NCBI GenBank assembly: GCA_001692895.1
Contig: KV748184.1
Span: 3,348,001-3,412,000 of the forward strand
From: Cenococcum geophilum 1.58
Lineage: Eukaryota; Ascomycota; Dothideomycetes; Gloniales; Gloniaceae
Direction: 5' to 3'
Length of the DNA stretch: 64,000 nucleotides
Shown here: positions 12,051-21,690 of the stretch, in pieces
Layout: the number at the start of each line of letters is the position of its first letter
Position numbering within the stretch: the first letter of the stretch is position 1
The notes under the pieces: model-generated
What the model was told of the DNA's origin: nothing
What the model saw: the letters and a program-made list of their open reading frames with translations, nothing else
Database searches by the model: none
Translations under genes and position numbers: made by a program

Positions 12051-13083
12051 GTTCTCCCCCCTCCGTGCACGGTCCCACTCAATGCACGGTTTTCCTTACC
12101 AAAATTTGCCTAAATACACCTTTTTATACCACCTATAACTTAATAACCTTTTAATAGAATTTTATAAAATTTTAAATATAGCTTATCAAATACTAAAACT
12201 ATAATTTTATATAAAAATATTATAAAATATTATAANATATATATACTTAAAATTAGGTTAAAAAAGTACTTTTTTTAATAAGACTTAGTATTATTAATAT
12301 TAATATTAATAAAGCTATTATATAGCTAGATTTTATATATATTTATATTTATTATATAAATAAGTGTTTTTAATATTTATATATTAAGTAAATTATATTA
12401 AAATATATATATTTATATTATAAATAAAGTTTTTATATAATAAATTAAAGCCATAAAATACTTTACTATAAGTAAAATTAAGTATAAAAAATACAATTAA
12501 GCTTATTATTATATCTAATATAAAAATTGAAATTTTTTAGTATGGATAAAAAGTAAGCTTCTTTATTTTATATTATAACCAACAATATTTTTAAATTTTT
12601 ATTTTATAAATGCTTTTACCTTTTATATAATAAGCTATATTAAATTTTTTATATTAATTGCTATTATAGTGATTAAGTTATAAGCATTTTAAAAAAATTC
12701 TATAAAAATTTCCCCAGAACTATATACAAGCTAACTATATATATAAGCCGGTTACCTATATATTAAAAAGCTTATTTATATTATAAATATAGATATATAT
12801 AAAATCTAGCTATATAATGGCCTTATTAATAATAATATTATTAATATTAAGTTTTATTAAAAAAGTACTTTTTTAACCTAACTTTAAGTATATATATTTT
12901 ATAATATATTATAATATATTTATATAAAATTATAGTTTTAATATTTAATAAGCTATATTTAAAATTTTATAAAATTCTATTAAAAGGTTATTAAGTTATA
13001 GGTGGTATAAAAAGGTGTATTTAGGCAAATTTTGGTGAGGAAAACCGTGCATTGAGTGGGACCGTGCACGGAGGGGGGAGAAC
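12051..13083. mobile_element. Fold-back element with about 330-bp inverted arms
   Basis: The left arm (12051 to about 12385) and the right arm (about 12752 to 13083) are inverted copies. Both start GTTCTCCCCCCTCCGTGCAC from the outside and stay nearly identical for over 100 bp before RIP-like differences accumulate. The centre, about 366 bp, is extremely AT-rich and has no ORF. No convincing target duplication is seen (GGTGTAGGA left, CCGTATGTG right). Long arms with no coding capacity fit a fold-back or non-autonomous TIR transposon. It lies about 610 bp upstream of the isocyanide synthase start codon, so its transcripts or silencing could affect that gene; this is inference. One N is at about 12236. 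Confidence 0.85.
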
Positions 13084-13695
13084 CCGTATGTGTCGTGTGC
13101 GACTCCGAGCCGTGTGCGACTCCGAGCCGTGAAACACCACATCATCAATGGCATCTACGCCACAAAAACCGGCCAGGAACCTGGAGAAGCATCGGCAGGA
13201 TTTGACATCCTCACCACCTTGTGGCGCTTATTAGCGTGCAAAGACTTTGTTGGAACTCTTGCCTAGCCTCATACAGCGTTATTATGGCCATCTTCTTTAA
13301 AACAGAGTCTTGCAATCTTGCAACAGCAGTCGGGCCGTTCGACACAAAGATCTTGTGCTTCCGGGATCGCCAACAGTAAGCCACTCGATACGGGTAATAC
13401 GAAAGCCTGAGAATCTGGCGAAGGAATCTAGGAAGGATGTTCACGAGGACAGCACAAAGCTCTATTATAAGATGCTGTGCCATGATTGTGTGAGACGGCT
13501 TAATTATATTGCCTCAGTGAGGCCCGCGTCATCGTATTCGGGCTCATATCACGGTGAGGCATCTGGTGGGAGAATAAATACTTAGCGGCCTCCAATATTA
13601 GCTGCCTTTTAGTCCAGTTGTACTTTGAGTCGTTCTTCTTCTGACTCGTAATTCCGTCTTGGTTATATTTGGACTTCAACGTCACTTTGCCAATC
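13084..13695 (+). promoter_or_regulatory. 5' flank of the isocyanide synthase gene
   Basis: About 610 bp of normal-GC, unmutated DNA separates the fold-back element from the start codon and presumably holds the promoter and 5' UTR. It begins with two tandem copies of a 17-bp unit, CGTGTGCGACTCCGAGC (13094-13127). An ATG at about 13149 opens a 28-codon frame that is not continued. Short frames exist on both strands, but none shows a domain. I saw no exact match to the TGTGCTCA-type site I recall for copper-sensing Mac1-like factors, only partial resemblance near 13343. Confidence 0.45.
13094..13127. repeat. 17-bp tandem repeat, two copies
   Basis: The unit CGTGTGCGACTCCGAGC occurs twice without a mismatch, just right of the fold-back element. 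Function unknown. Confidence 0.85.
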
Positions 13696-16600
13696 ATGCA
13701 CATCAATCCCAAAACCACAAACTCCGTCGCGGTGATGGACCAGAAATCCTCCGATACCTCACAGACCGCCATGGAGGTAAAACCGATAGACAGCCTCGTT
13801 AGGCTTGCCCCGGTCGACGACAACTCCTCCGATGCCTCGCATACCACCATGGAGGTGAAAACTTCCACAAACGGCCTGGGCCTTCTTGGGCTTTCTCCGG
13901 TTGATGAGCAATCCTCCCAAGCCGCGCCTACCACCCTGGAGGTGAGGGATGTTTCTCATCTGATCTTGGATATAATTTTTGAGTACGCGCTCAACAAATT
14001 CGACGACTCGAAGGACCGACTCGCCGCGGGCGCGGCCAAGTTCTTGTCAGTCATTGACCAGTTCGTCATAGCGGGGACACGGGTGGAAGCGTGCCTCCCA
14101 GCATTCCCGTTCAAGTCGGCAAACAAGGTGTACAAAGTGCTCGGTACTCTACCTGATAAAGCCGAAGAGTTGGCTCTTGAACGGTTGAATTCTATGTGCA
14201 CACGCATCCGGGACGTGTACCCACCTGGCGCTAAAGTCACCATCATCTCGGACGGCATTACATACAATGGTGTGTCCAATACCAATTCAATCGTCTCCCT
14301 CGCTAATGTAATTGTTTTTTGCATTGTCAGACTTATTGTCCATATCGGATCGCGATACCTGGGCTTACGGAGAGGCTCTACGCAAAATGGCTATCCAGAA
14401 GGGGTTTAACTATATTGGCTTCTCCAGAATGAAAGACTTGCTCGATTTCCCTCTGCCAGAAAAGCTAAGAGAGATCACTTACGTCGCCAATTGCACCAAT
14501 TTTCGCCGATTTCTCCTTGATAAATACGGCAGACCTGACCTCGACACCGATCACGAAATTGCCACGAATCCCGATACAAAGTTGACTTACCTCGGATACC
14601 GAAGATTCCTGGAGTCAGATTTAAGGCATATCTTCACACTCGGGCAGAATAGAACCAGCAACGGCTATAAGAGAGACGTGAAGTATCTTGCCAAGCAAAT
14701 GCTGATCCGAGGATATGTAAGTATATTCCAACTGCCCTCTCTAGACCTTTGCAAGCATGGCATATTTAGTAATGTCTCTGGTTAACCACTTCTCAAACAG
14801 TCTTTTGCTGGGGCGGTCAAGAACGCCTTTCCAAACCATTTGCGGCTTTCTATCCACGAATCGATAGGCGAGCACAAGGTATCCATGAGTCTGCTGAACA
14901 CCAAGACCGGATTTACGACTCCATGGCATTGTAGCGTCGCTTTACTGGCGGATGGGGAGTGGATCAGCGCTCCAATGGGTGATTTCAAGAAAGATCCCAG
15001 GCTGGAACTCGTGTACGAGGACGGCCGACCCAGCTATTTCAAGGAGAAGCCGCGTGAGGCCAATGCTCCTAGTATCAGCGAGACATCAGCAAGCTACCTA
15101 CAAGCACCCAAACGACTCAGTGGGTACCTCAGTGGATACTCTTCACCCAGTGTGGCCTCAGGAGTCAGTGGATACTCTACACCCAATGGGCGCTCTCCCA
15201 GCCTTGTGTCCGGTGTGGAAGCTGCTGTGAAGAAGCCAACCAATTCATATACGAATGGGACTACTTCGACACCATACGGCAGAAGGCTCATCCCTCAGAT
15301 CATGGACAGCCTGGCTTCTGCCGAGCCAGATCGCACCATATTCTCAGTAGCGACATTTTCCGATAATTCCCTTGGATTTCGGCATATTTCTGCTCACGCC
15401 TTTACAAAGGCGGTTGACAAAACCGCTTGGTGGCTTCACAACCAGGTTGGAAAACCCACGTCGATCCAGCCGGTGGGCTATATTGGACCGCGTAAGTTGG
15501 AGAGAAAGCCTCAAGCTGAGCATTCTTGTTCCAGTCCATGACTGACTATACAAAGATGATCTTCGACACATTCTGTTGACCTACGCGTGTGTCAAGGCTA
15601 GTTACGCGGTGAGTCTACGTTCCTCCGTACCACCATGAATATCACTTGGAATTCGGCTGGCTGACGCAGTTCATTCCCGCAGGCCTTGTTCCTTTCGCCC
15701 AAGAACAACACAGAAGGGGCACTAGCAGTCCTCAATGCAGTAAAATGCAACATCTGGGTCAAACCTGGTGAGGTGGCCACTATTCCTCTGGTGAAAGACG
15801 TCCTGCAGCAACGCCCCATGAAAGTTCTAGATCTCCCTATACTCGACGAGCTTCTCGATGCTAAATCTACCGAGCCTTTCCCATACACCAAGACGTTTGA
15901 GGAAGCTACCAATGACCCATTCTGCTTCCTGCATACCTCTGGGACCACAGGAGTGCCGAAGCCTATTCCATGGTCCCACGGTCTGATTGGCACGATGGAT
16001 GCGGTGCGGCTGCTCCCGCCTACCAAGGGCGATGATGGGTTGGCCCCGTGGACATCTGATTGGGAGGAAGGCGATAGGATCTACTCGTCATTCCCTATGA
16101 GTCACGTACGTATCTTGTTCCTAGCTGCCCTGGAAGCCTGTGGGCTAATTTCATGACATTAGGGTGCCGGTATCATCATGGACATCCTTATGCCTGCCCT
16201 CTTCAACCTGCACTGCGTCTTGGGACCTGCGGGTGTTCTGCCCAATATCAACCTCGTGGAATCTCTCGCAGACCATGGGAAGATCGACATCTGGAGTATG
16301 GTCCCGTCACTTGTCGATGAGCTGGGTGAGGCTCCTGAAGTCTTAGCAATGCTCAAGTCATCGAAATTCATATGTGCATCTGGCGGTAAGCATATTCTTT
16401 TTATTGTTTCCCCCTTCACAGTCATAGCACTAACTCTCTTGTTCTTCAGGTCCCGTTAGCCCAGTCAGTGCTGGCAAAGTAAACGACGTGATCAGAGTCC
16501 TGAACTTAACCGGTACAACCGAGGGTCTGTTCATTGGTAACCTTGTGGTACCAAGGGAAGACTGGTTCTGGTTCGCCTTTCACCCCTACTCCGGCTTCGA

Positions 16601-19103
16601 GTTCAAAGAAGTGGAGCCCGATACCTATGAGCATTGGGTGCATCGCAACGAGCACTGGCCCTTGTTCCAGGGCATTTTCCACACGTTTCCGGACAAGCAA
16701 TCCGTCAACTTCAAAGACTTATACATGAGGCATCCCACCAAGCCGAATCTGTGGGCCTTCAAGGGAAGAAGCGATGATCTCGTCGTCCTGTCCAATGGGT
16801 ATAAAATATCGCCCTTGGAGACGGAAGCCTTTGTCACCACACACCCTGCAATCAACGGGTGCCTTGTTGTAAGTGAGCCCATTCAAACTCTCCCCAAGTC
16901 GCAAGAAGGAGCGCCCCATATTTAACGCAGCACTGCGCCGCAGATTGGGACCGGAAAGCCCCAGGCAGCCCTGCTTATTGAGTTGAAAGATCCGTCATCC
17001 AAAACCGACGAGCTCCTCGACAGCATATGGGCAACAGTCGAAAAAGCAAATTCGCTGTCTCGACACAAGAACCAGCTGCTGAGGGACTTCATTACCTTTA
17101 CAGAGCCAGACAAACTCTTTATCCGCACAGACAAGGGGACTGTCAAGCGACCCGCCACTCTGGCACTTTATGCTGACTACATTGAGCGTTTCTATAGCTC
17201 ACGAAGTGATGACCTGGTTGCTTTCACCGTCGATACAAGTTCGGTTGAGTCGATTCAGGATTCTATCCGCGAGATCATTGCCTCTTCATTGCCTGCAATT
17301 CAAGAAGCCTCGCCAGATGACGACGTGTTCGGTCTCGGGCTAGACTCCCTCGGTGTGTTCGCGGCTGTCAAGACCATTCGGGCAGCCACGGGGTTACGGG
17401 ATCAACTTGCTCTTCGACACCTTTACGCCAATCCCACCCTTGCCAAGTTCTCTGCTGCTCTTGCACGTTTAGCAGCCGAGGCGAAAAGTACAAACGGAAC
17501 GGCCTCAGGGAACCCTGTTGACGACGATTTGGCCAAGATGAAAAGGATGATTGCCCAACACAAGGCGCGGCAATCGTTCAAGTTGAACGCACTCGATTAC
17601 GTCAACCCGAATCACTACATGGGATTGGTTTTCTACTTTCCTCTACATAAACGGGTCAGTTTCGAACAAGTCTTTGCGAATCTACAGGAGGGTCTCAATC
17701 GCACATTGAAACTTATTCCAGCCCTCGGCGGCAAGATGATGAATTGCTCGGAACAAGAAATTGGTTACAAGAAGGGCGACCTCTGCGTCACAATTCCCCC
17801 CCTTTCATTGTCAGCCTCGGTTAGCAATCGTCTGATCTATAAGGATCTGTCTCGTGTTCTTCCGCCATTCGAGAAGTTGCGAGATGCAGGGTTCGTGCCA
17901 TCCGCCTTCAAGGACGAACTTGTCCTACCAGATGATCCGTTCCCGAAGATGCCCGCTGACATCTTGGTCGCACAAGCCAACTTTGTCGAAGGCGGCTGTA
18001 TTCTCGCCGCCAACCTGAACCATTGCTGCCTTGATGGCCTCGGTGTTATGGTCGCTCTCAAGGCCTGGGCCGAGAACTGCAGATATCTGCAAGGCGACAA
18101 GTCAGCAACATGCGACTGGTACGACCCGGAGAGCTTCAGTCACAGCTTTCCAGAGATCCTACATGAACAGGAAGGGTACGCCCGACCAGTTCATGAGGTA
18201 GATTCTGGTACATGGGGCTTTCTGCCATTTTTTCCCCCAGAGGGACCCCTTGAGAATCAGACGAACGGTATAGTTAAGACTGAGAAGTCTCGCCTTCCAA
18301 AGGAAGGAGCTCTCCCTCGGCCACCTGTTTTCCCTCTGCACTCCGTCTGGCCACTGCCTTGCGCTGAGAGAGCCTTGAGCACTACCTTATTTTTGATTCC
18401 ACCCGAGAACGTGCAGAATCTTAAACAAGAAGTAATTGCCGACCCAGAGGCCAAGGGGGTTATCACATCTATCAGTGATATTGTGCAAGCCTTCTTCTGG
18501 CGCTCTGCGATCAGAGCACGATACCGTGTGGCCAAGGAGCTCCGGGGAGAAACATTTGGACCCGACAAGATGTCCATTCTGGAGTTACCTACTGATGGCC
18601 GCCCTTACTTCTCTTCTTTGTTGCCATCAACGTATATGGGCAGCATGCTCATACTGAATCGATCCAGCATGCCCATCGAGACACTCTGCTCGCCCGAGAC
18701 GAGCATTGGACGCATCGCATATCTGCTCCGCGGGTCTGCTGCGCGTATCACGCCCTCGCTTGTGCACGATGCGTTTACGCTTCTGCAGTCTTTGCCAGAC
18801 CATAGCAGGTTCTCTACTGCCAACATGGGTCTCGCGCATATGCACGCCATGATTTCCAACATGATCCTATTCCAGACGAGTGAGATCTCCTTTGGAGATA
18901 AATTCTTCGCCAACGGAGGCTCACCTGAAACCATGCGACCGCAACTCGAACGGGGCAACGGCCGTTTCCGGTTTTTGGTCATCTTTCCCATGAAGAAGGA
19001 TGGAGGCGTGGAGCTGGTACTAGGCACATTCCCTGAGGAGTTGGAGATGTTTAAAACGGATGAAGAGTTCACCAAGTATGCAAAGATTGTGGATAGTTGC
19101 TAA
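13696..19103 (+). CDS. crmA-like: CrmA-like hybrid isocyanide synthase / NRPS-like enzyme (ICS-A-T-acyltransferase)
   Basis: Eight exons join in phase into 1642 codons: 13696-14269, 14331-14716, 14801-15491, 15556-15608, 15683-16105, 16163-16385, 16450-16868, 16944-19103. All seven introns are GT-AG. Residues about 86-405 are a DIT1/PvcA isocyanide synthase (KVLGTLPDKAEELAL, VTIISDGITYND, PWHCSVAL). This family turns an amino acid's amine into an isocyanide. Residues about 486-1010 are an adenylation domain: HTSGTTGVPKP (652), LNLTGTTEG (801), GRSDD (889), Lys991 in GTVKR. Next come a carrier domain with Ser1058 in LGLDSL and, to the end, a BAHD/trichothecene-type acyltransferase with HCCLDG at 1283. 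This is the order known for Aspergillus CrmA, a copper-starvation-induced enzyme of valine-derived isocyanides (from memory). ATG 13696 is the first after an in-frame stop at 13642; Met14, 26 and 52 are alternatives. No frameshift, no missing core motif, no cluster partner in the window. Substrate not readable. Confidence 0.93.
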
Positions 19104-19380
19104 GGCTGGTCTGGGTACTTGTTTCATATAGGTCTACTCCGTATGTTCGTCACTTTAAGTCTGAACCAGATTGCTGTATATCGTTCTGTAGATGGGTAAA
19201 TGTTCAATCGCTGTCTCTCCTGCGGTACCGATGATGATGCATCCACATTGTTCCCACGTGCGAGACGAGACTGATCAGGCCTGTCAAACGTCAAAGTAAT
19301 GAATGGCTGCTGTCGCTACCAAGGATACGCAGGGCTACATACCCTCTTGATCGTGCTGGCCCTTCGGGTCCAGACTTGCT
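19104..19380 (+). other. 3' flank of the isocyanide synthase gene
   Basis: This is normal-GC DNA without an ORF, probably the 3' UTR and terminator region. An AATAAA lies at 19381 just beyond it. RIP-type AT-rich sequence starts shortly afterwards, so the unmutated island ends within about 350 bp of the stop codon. Confidence 0.5.
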
Positions 19381-19423
19381 AATAAACAAACAGCTGTTTG
19401 CCTGTTTCCATCGTTTGTTTATT
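19381..19423. repeat. 11-bp inverted repeat at the island edge
   Basis: AATAAACAAAC (19381-19391) and GTTTGTTTATT (19413-19423) are perfect inverted copies enclosing a 21-base loop that itself contains AAACAGCTGTTT. It could be a transcript-end hairpin or the edge of a small element. Confidence 0.7.
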
Positions 19424-19424
19424 T

Positions 19425-19503
19425 GTACCAAACAATTGATTAATCTATAGGGCTTAAACTAGGCAATTAATTAATCTAAATGGGGGCTTATTTGTTTGGG
19501 TAG
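19425..19503. repeat. Small inverted-repeat unit with an internal direct repeat
   Basis: TACCAAACAA and TTGTTTGGGTA close an interval of about 79 bp. Inside, two direct copies of a roughly 27-bp unit (CAATTGATTAATCTA and CAATTAATTAATCTA, each ending in GGGCTTA or GGGGGCTTA) lie head to tail. The size suggests a tiny MITE, but no target duplication is certain. Confidence 0.45.
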
Positions 19504-20636
19504 ATTGGGTCGTTTATATATATATTCAGTGGTTAAGGTTTAGGCAATTATATAATATACGCAGGCGTAATATAATATACTTAATCGCGGAAAAGTTAAC
19601 ACCTACTACTGCTACGTCGTCTATTATTAATATACCGCCTCCGATATATCTTACTATCTTGCTAAAGCTAACCTTGTCGATTATATGGAGGAAATACCCT
19701 TAGTTGCGACTACTGAGGCTGCCGAAGCCTCCGACGACGATACTACTAACTTAGTATAGGGCTTAATTGGAATAAGGTACTAAGGTACTAACGGCCTCAG
19801 CCTAACCTAAAACGTACGCTAAGCTATGTTTGGGACTATTCCTGGCGACTTTAGCAGTAATATAGTGCTAAATCGACCGTTTGGCTGTATAAGTATGTCA
19901 CGGGTCTCACCCGCGCACGTTCGTCCCGTGACACCTACGCACGTTCCACGACGGCCCCTATTTCTTTGACCACCGACATATTCTGTTTCTTCATCCAAAT
20001 GTCTTTGTATCAACCACGCATAGTTACGTGTATCTAGAAGAAAGATATAAACTTCTTATACTTCTTTATCCTATATAGGGAGACTAGCAAGAGAAAAGAT
20101 ACTAGAATAATGGAAAAACAACTAGCAGTAAAATAAGAATAAAGGAAAACACTATACTAGAATCTATAATGGAGGCTATTCCTTTTCTCTTAAAGCCCCT
20201 AAGAATAAATATCCTAAAAAGCTATAATTAGTTTTTTTGTAGCTTAAGCTAGAGAAAGGCTACTTTAAATCCTTCTCTAAAACAATAAGGAAGGATAAAA
20301 AAGGTAGATACTTTAGGGAATATAACGCTATATAAACCCCTAAACCCCTACTACTAAACTACAGCCTATATATAGAAGAGAGAAAGAAAATATAAAGGCA
20401 ACTAAGCTCTTCTCTCTCTCTAAAAAAGTTATTTTATATAAGAAAAGAAAAAGAAATAGTCTTTCTATTTTTAAATAAAATAGAAATAACTACTAGAAAG
20501 TGGCTAGGATTTCTAGAAAAAGGTAACTCCTATTAAGTTCCTAGTAAATAGATAATAGAGAGTAAAAGAATAGGGACAAGTGTTAGGATTTCTTATTTCT
20601 TATAGTCTTTTCTATTATTTTCTTATTACCTAATAG
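19504..20636. other. Mosaic repeat debris, no confident gene
   Basis: The part up to about 20030 is moderately GC-rich with CpG left, and has short frames that end at RIP-type stops. TGTCACGGG (19896-19904) and CCCGTGACA (19925-19933) form a perfect 9-bp inverted repeat; TGTCACGG is also how the Gy2 LTR starts. From about 20030 to 20620 the sequence is A/T- and purine-rich with no frame I could follow. Confidence 0.5.
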
Positions 20637-20866
20637 TTATTATTAGCGACTTAGTTAATCGAGGTGTAAGTACAGCAAGAGGAACGTGTAAGCCTATATA
20701 ATTAAATTGTCTATAAATAAGGATCTAAAGCTAGAGAAAGGAAAGGAGAAGAAGAGTAGCGCTGGTTAAAATAGGATTCTTTTATACGGTCCTCTAGTTA
20801 TATAACTATAAAGTTCTACCAAGTTCTGCCAACTAAGTTCTGCTGTTTTCTGCTAGTGCCGTGACA
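20637..20866 (-). repeat. Gy2 3' LTR
   Basis: On the minus strand it starts TGTCACGGCACTAGCAGAA, contains several GCAGAACTT-like repeats and ends near CGCTAATAATA. An inverted copy is at about 30647-30870 and a shorter direct piece at about 30236-30345. The left edge is approximate. Confidence 0.75.
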
Positions 20867-20882
20867 TACCCCCCCCCTTTAG
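20867..20882 (-). other. Gy2 polypurine tract
   Basis: Nine C followed by TTTA on the plus strand gives TAAAGGGGGGGGG on the coding strand, directly before the 3' LTR, where an LTR element's plus-strand primer is expected. Confidence 0.7.
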
Positions 20883-21243
20883 TAAAGCCTGCCCTTAGGC
20901 TTTATATCCATATTATACCTATAAGGCGTTCTTATCCTTATATTCTTCCAGTAGCTTATTATCTTCGCTATACTAGCACTTTATCTACTTATCTAGGTTC
21001 TTTAAAGGTCCTAGTTTATTTAGGTAATAGCTATAGAATTTTTAAAGCTTATGGGGACTGCTAATAAAGTTCTATATAGGGCACTAAGTAGGATTTAGGT
21101 TATAGCCTTTTTAACTAATATAGTACTTTAGCGTTTTCCTTACTAGTTTATAGACTAGTATTTCTTTAACTTCCTATTTATCGTCGCTATTAACTTAAAT
21201 TAGTAGGGGAGGTTTGTTCTTTTATTTAGGTAATGTTAGGTAA

Positions 21244-21360
21244 CCGAGCCACCTCGCTTATATATATTGTTCCGCACAGCCGTGCCTGGCGTCAAGCCAG
21301 TCACTCGCTTACCTTTTGTGGGTTTGTGTGGCTAAGTGGTGCGGAGCTTATCACCTCACA
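21244..21360. mobile_element. 117-bp insertion with perfect 5-bp duplication
   Basis: GGTAA occurs on both sides (21239-21243 and 21361-21365). The insert is GC-rich and unmutated beside RIP-degraded flanks, so it is probably young. Read on the minus strand it starts TGTGAGGTGATAAGC, contains TATATATAAGCG, and ends GGCTCGG without the CA expected of an LTR. A 5-bp duplication and a TG start suggest a very small solo LTR or SMART/TRIM-like element; a small DNA element is also possible. Removing it restores the pol frame of Gy2. Confidence 0.6.
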
Positions 21361-21504
21361 GGTAATAGGTTATTTACGGCTTTCTATAGCTTATTTAGTA
21401 AGAAAATAAGGTAAACCTTAATTAAATTTAGGAGTTTTACTTTATATAAGTTGCCTATTTTTTAAAGGACCTTATATAGTCCTGCTACTTAATAGTCTAG
21501 CCTA

Positions 21505-21635
21505 TCCCTTCGCACGTTGGTTTGCGTCCTACGGTATCGATAAGGGCCTGGCCAATAAGAGGCGCCCGTTGGGCGCCCGTGTGTACGATGTTCCTAGGCT
21601 TGGCGCCAAGTGTAGGACTCCAACGTGCGAAGGGA
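21505..21635. mobile_element. 131-bp hairpin MITE, Tc1/mariner type
   Basis: The termini TCCCTTCGCACGTTGG and CCAACGTGCGAAGGGA are perfect 16-bp inverted repeats flanked by TA on each side (21503-21504, 21636-21637). The interior continues as an imperfect hairpin with GGCGCCC-type sequence near its centre. There is no coding capacity. The size, TIRs and TA duplication fit a Tc1/mariner-derived MITE. It lies in the integrase tail of Gy2 and shows little RIP. Confidence 0.85.
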
Positions 21636-21690
21636 TAGCTAAGCCGTTCCATCTTTTAGTTTTTTATTATAACCTAAACTATATCACCTA

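Noticed and set aside
13330..13460. Copper-regulator (Mac1-type) binding sites
   Set aside because: Only partial matches such as TGTGCTTC were seen; exact TGTGCTCA was not found, so regulation by copper is not supported by sequence here.
13211..13483. Minus-strand 90-codon ORF upstream of the isocyanide synthase gene
   Set aside because: No motif, no homologue I recognise, overlaps another short ORF on the plus strand, and lies where the promoter is expected. Treated as chance.
13500..14324. Minus-strand ORFs of 66-144 codons over exon 1
   Set aside because: They mirror exon 1 of the hybrid enzyme, where the plus strand has clear family motifs.
15094..15291. Minus-strand ORF in exon 3
   Set aside because: Arises from the SGYS(S/T)P-coding repeats on the other strand.
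15537..15555. 3' splice site at the CCAG just before 15535 for intron 3
   Set aside because: It would bring an in-frame TGA. Using the AAAG at 15555, just after the CTGAC branch point, gives the expected GPHDLRHILL sequence.
20861..21064. Plus-strand 67-codon ORF
   Set aside because: Lies antisense to the Gy2 polypurine tract and chromodomain.
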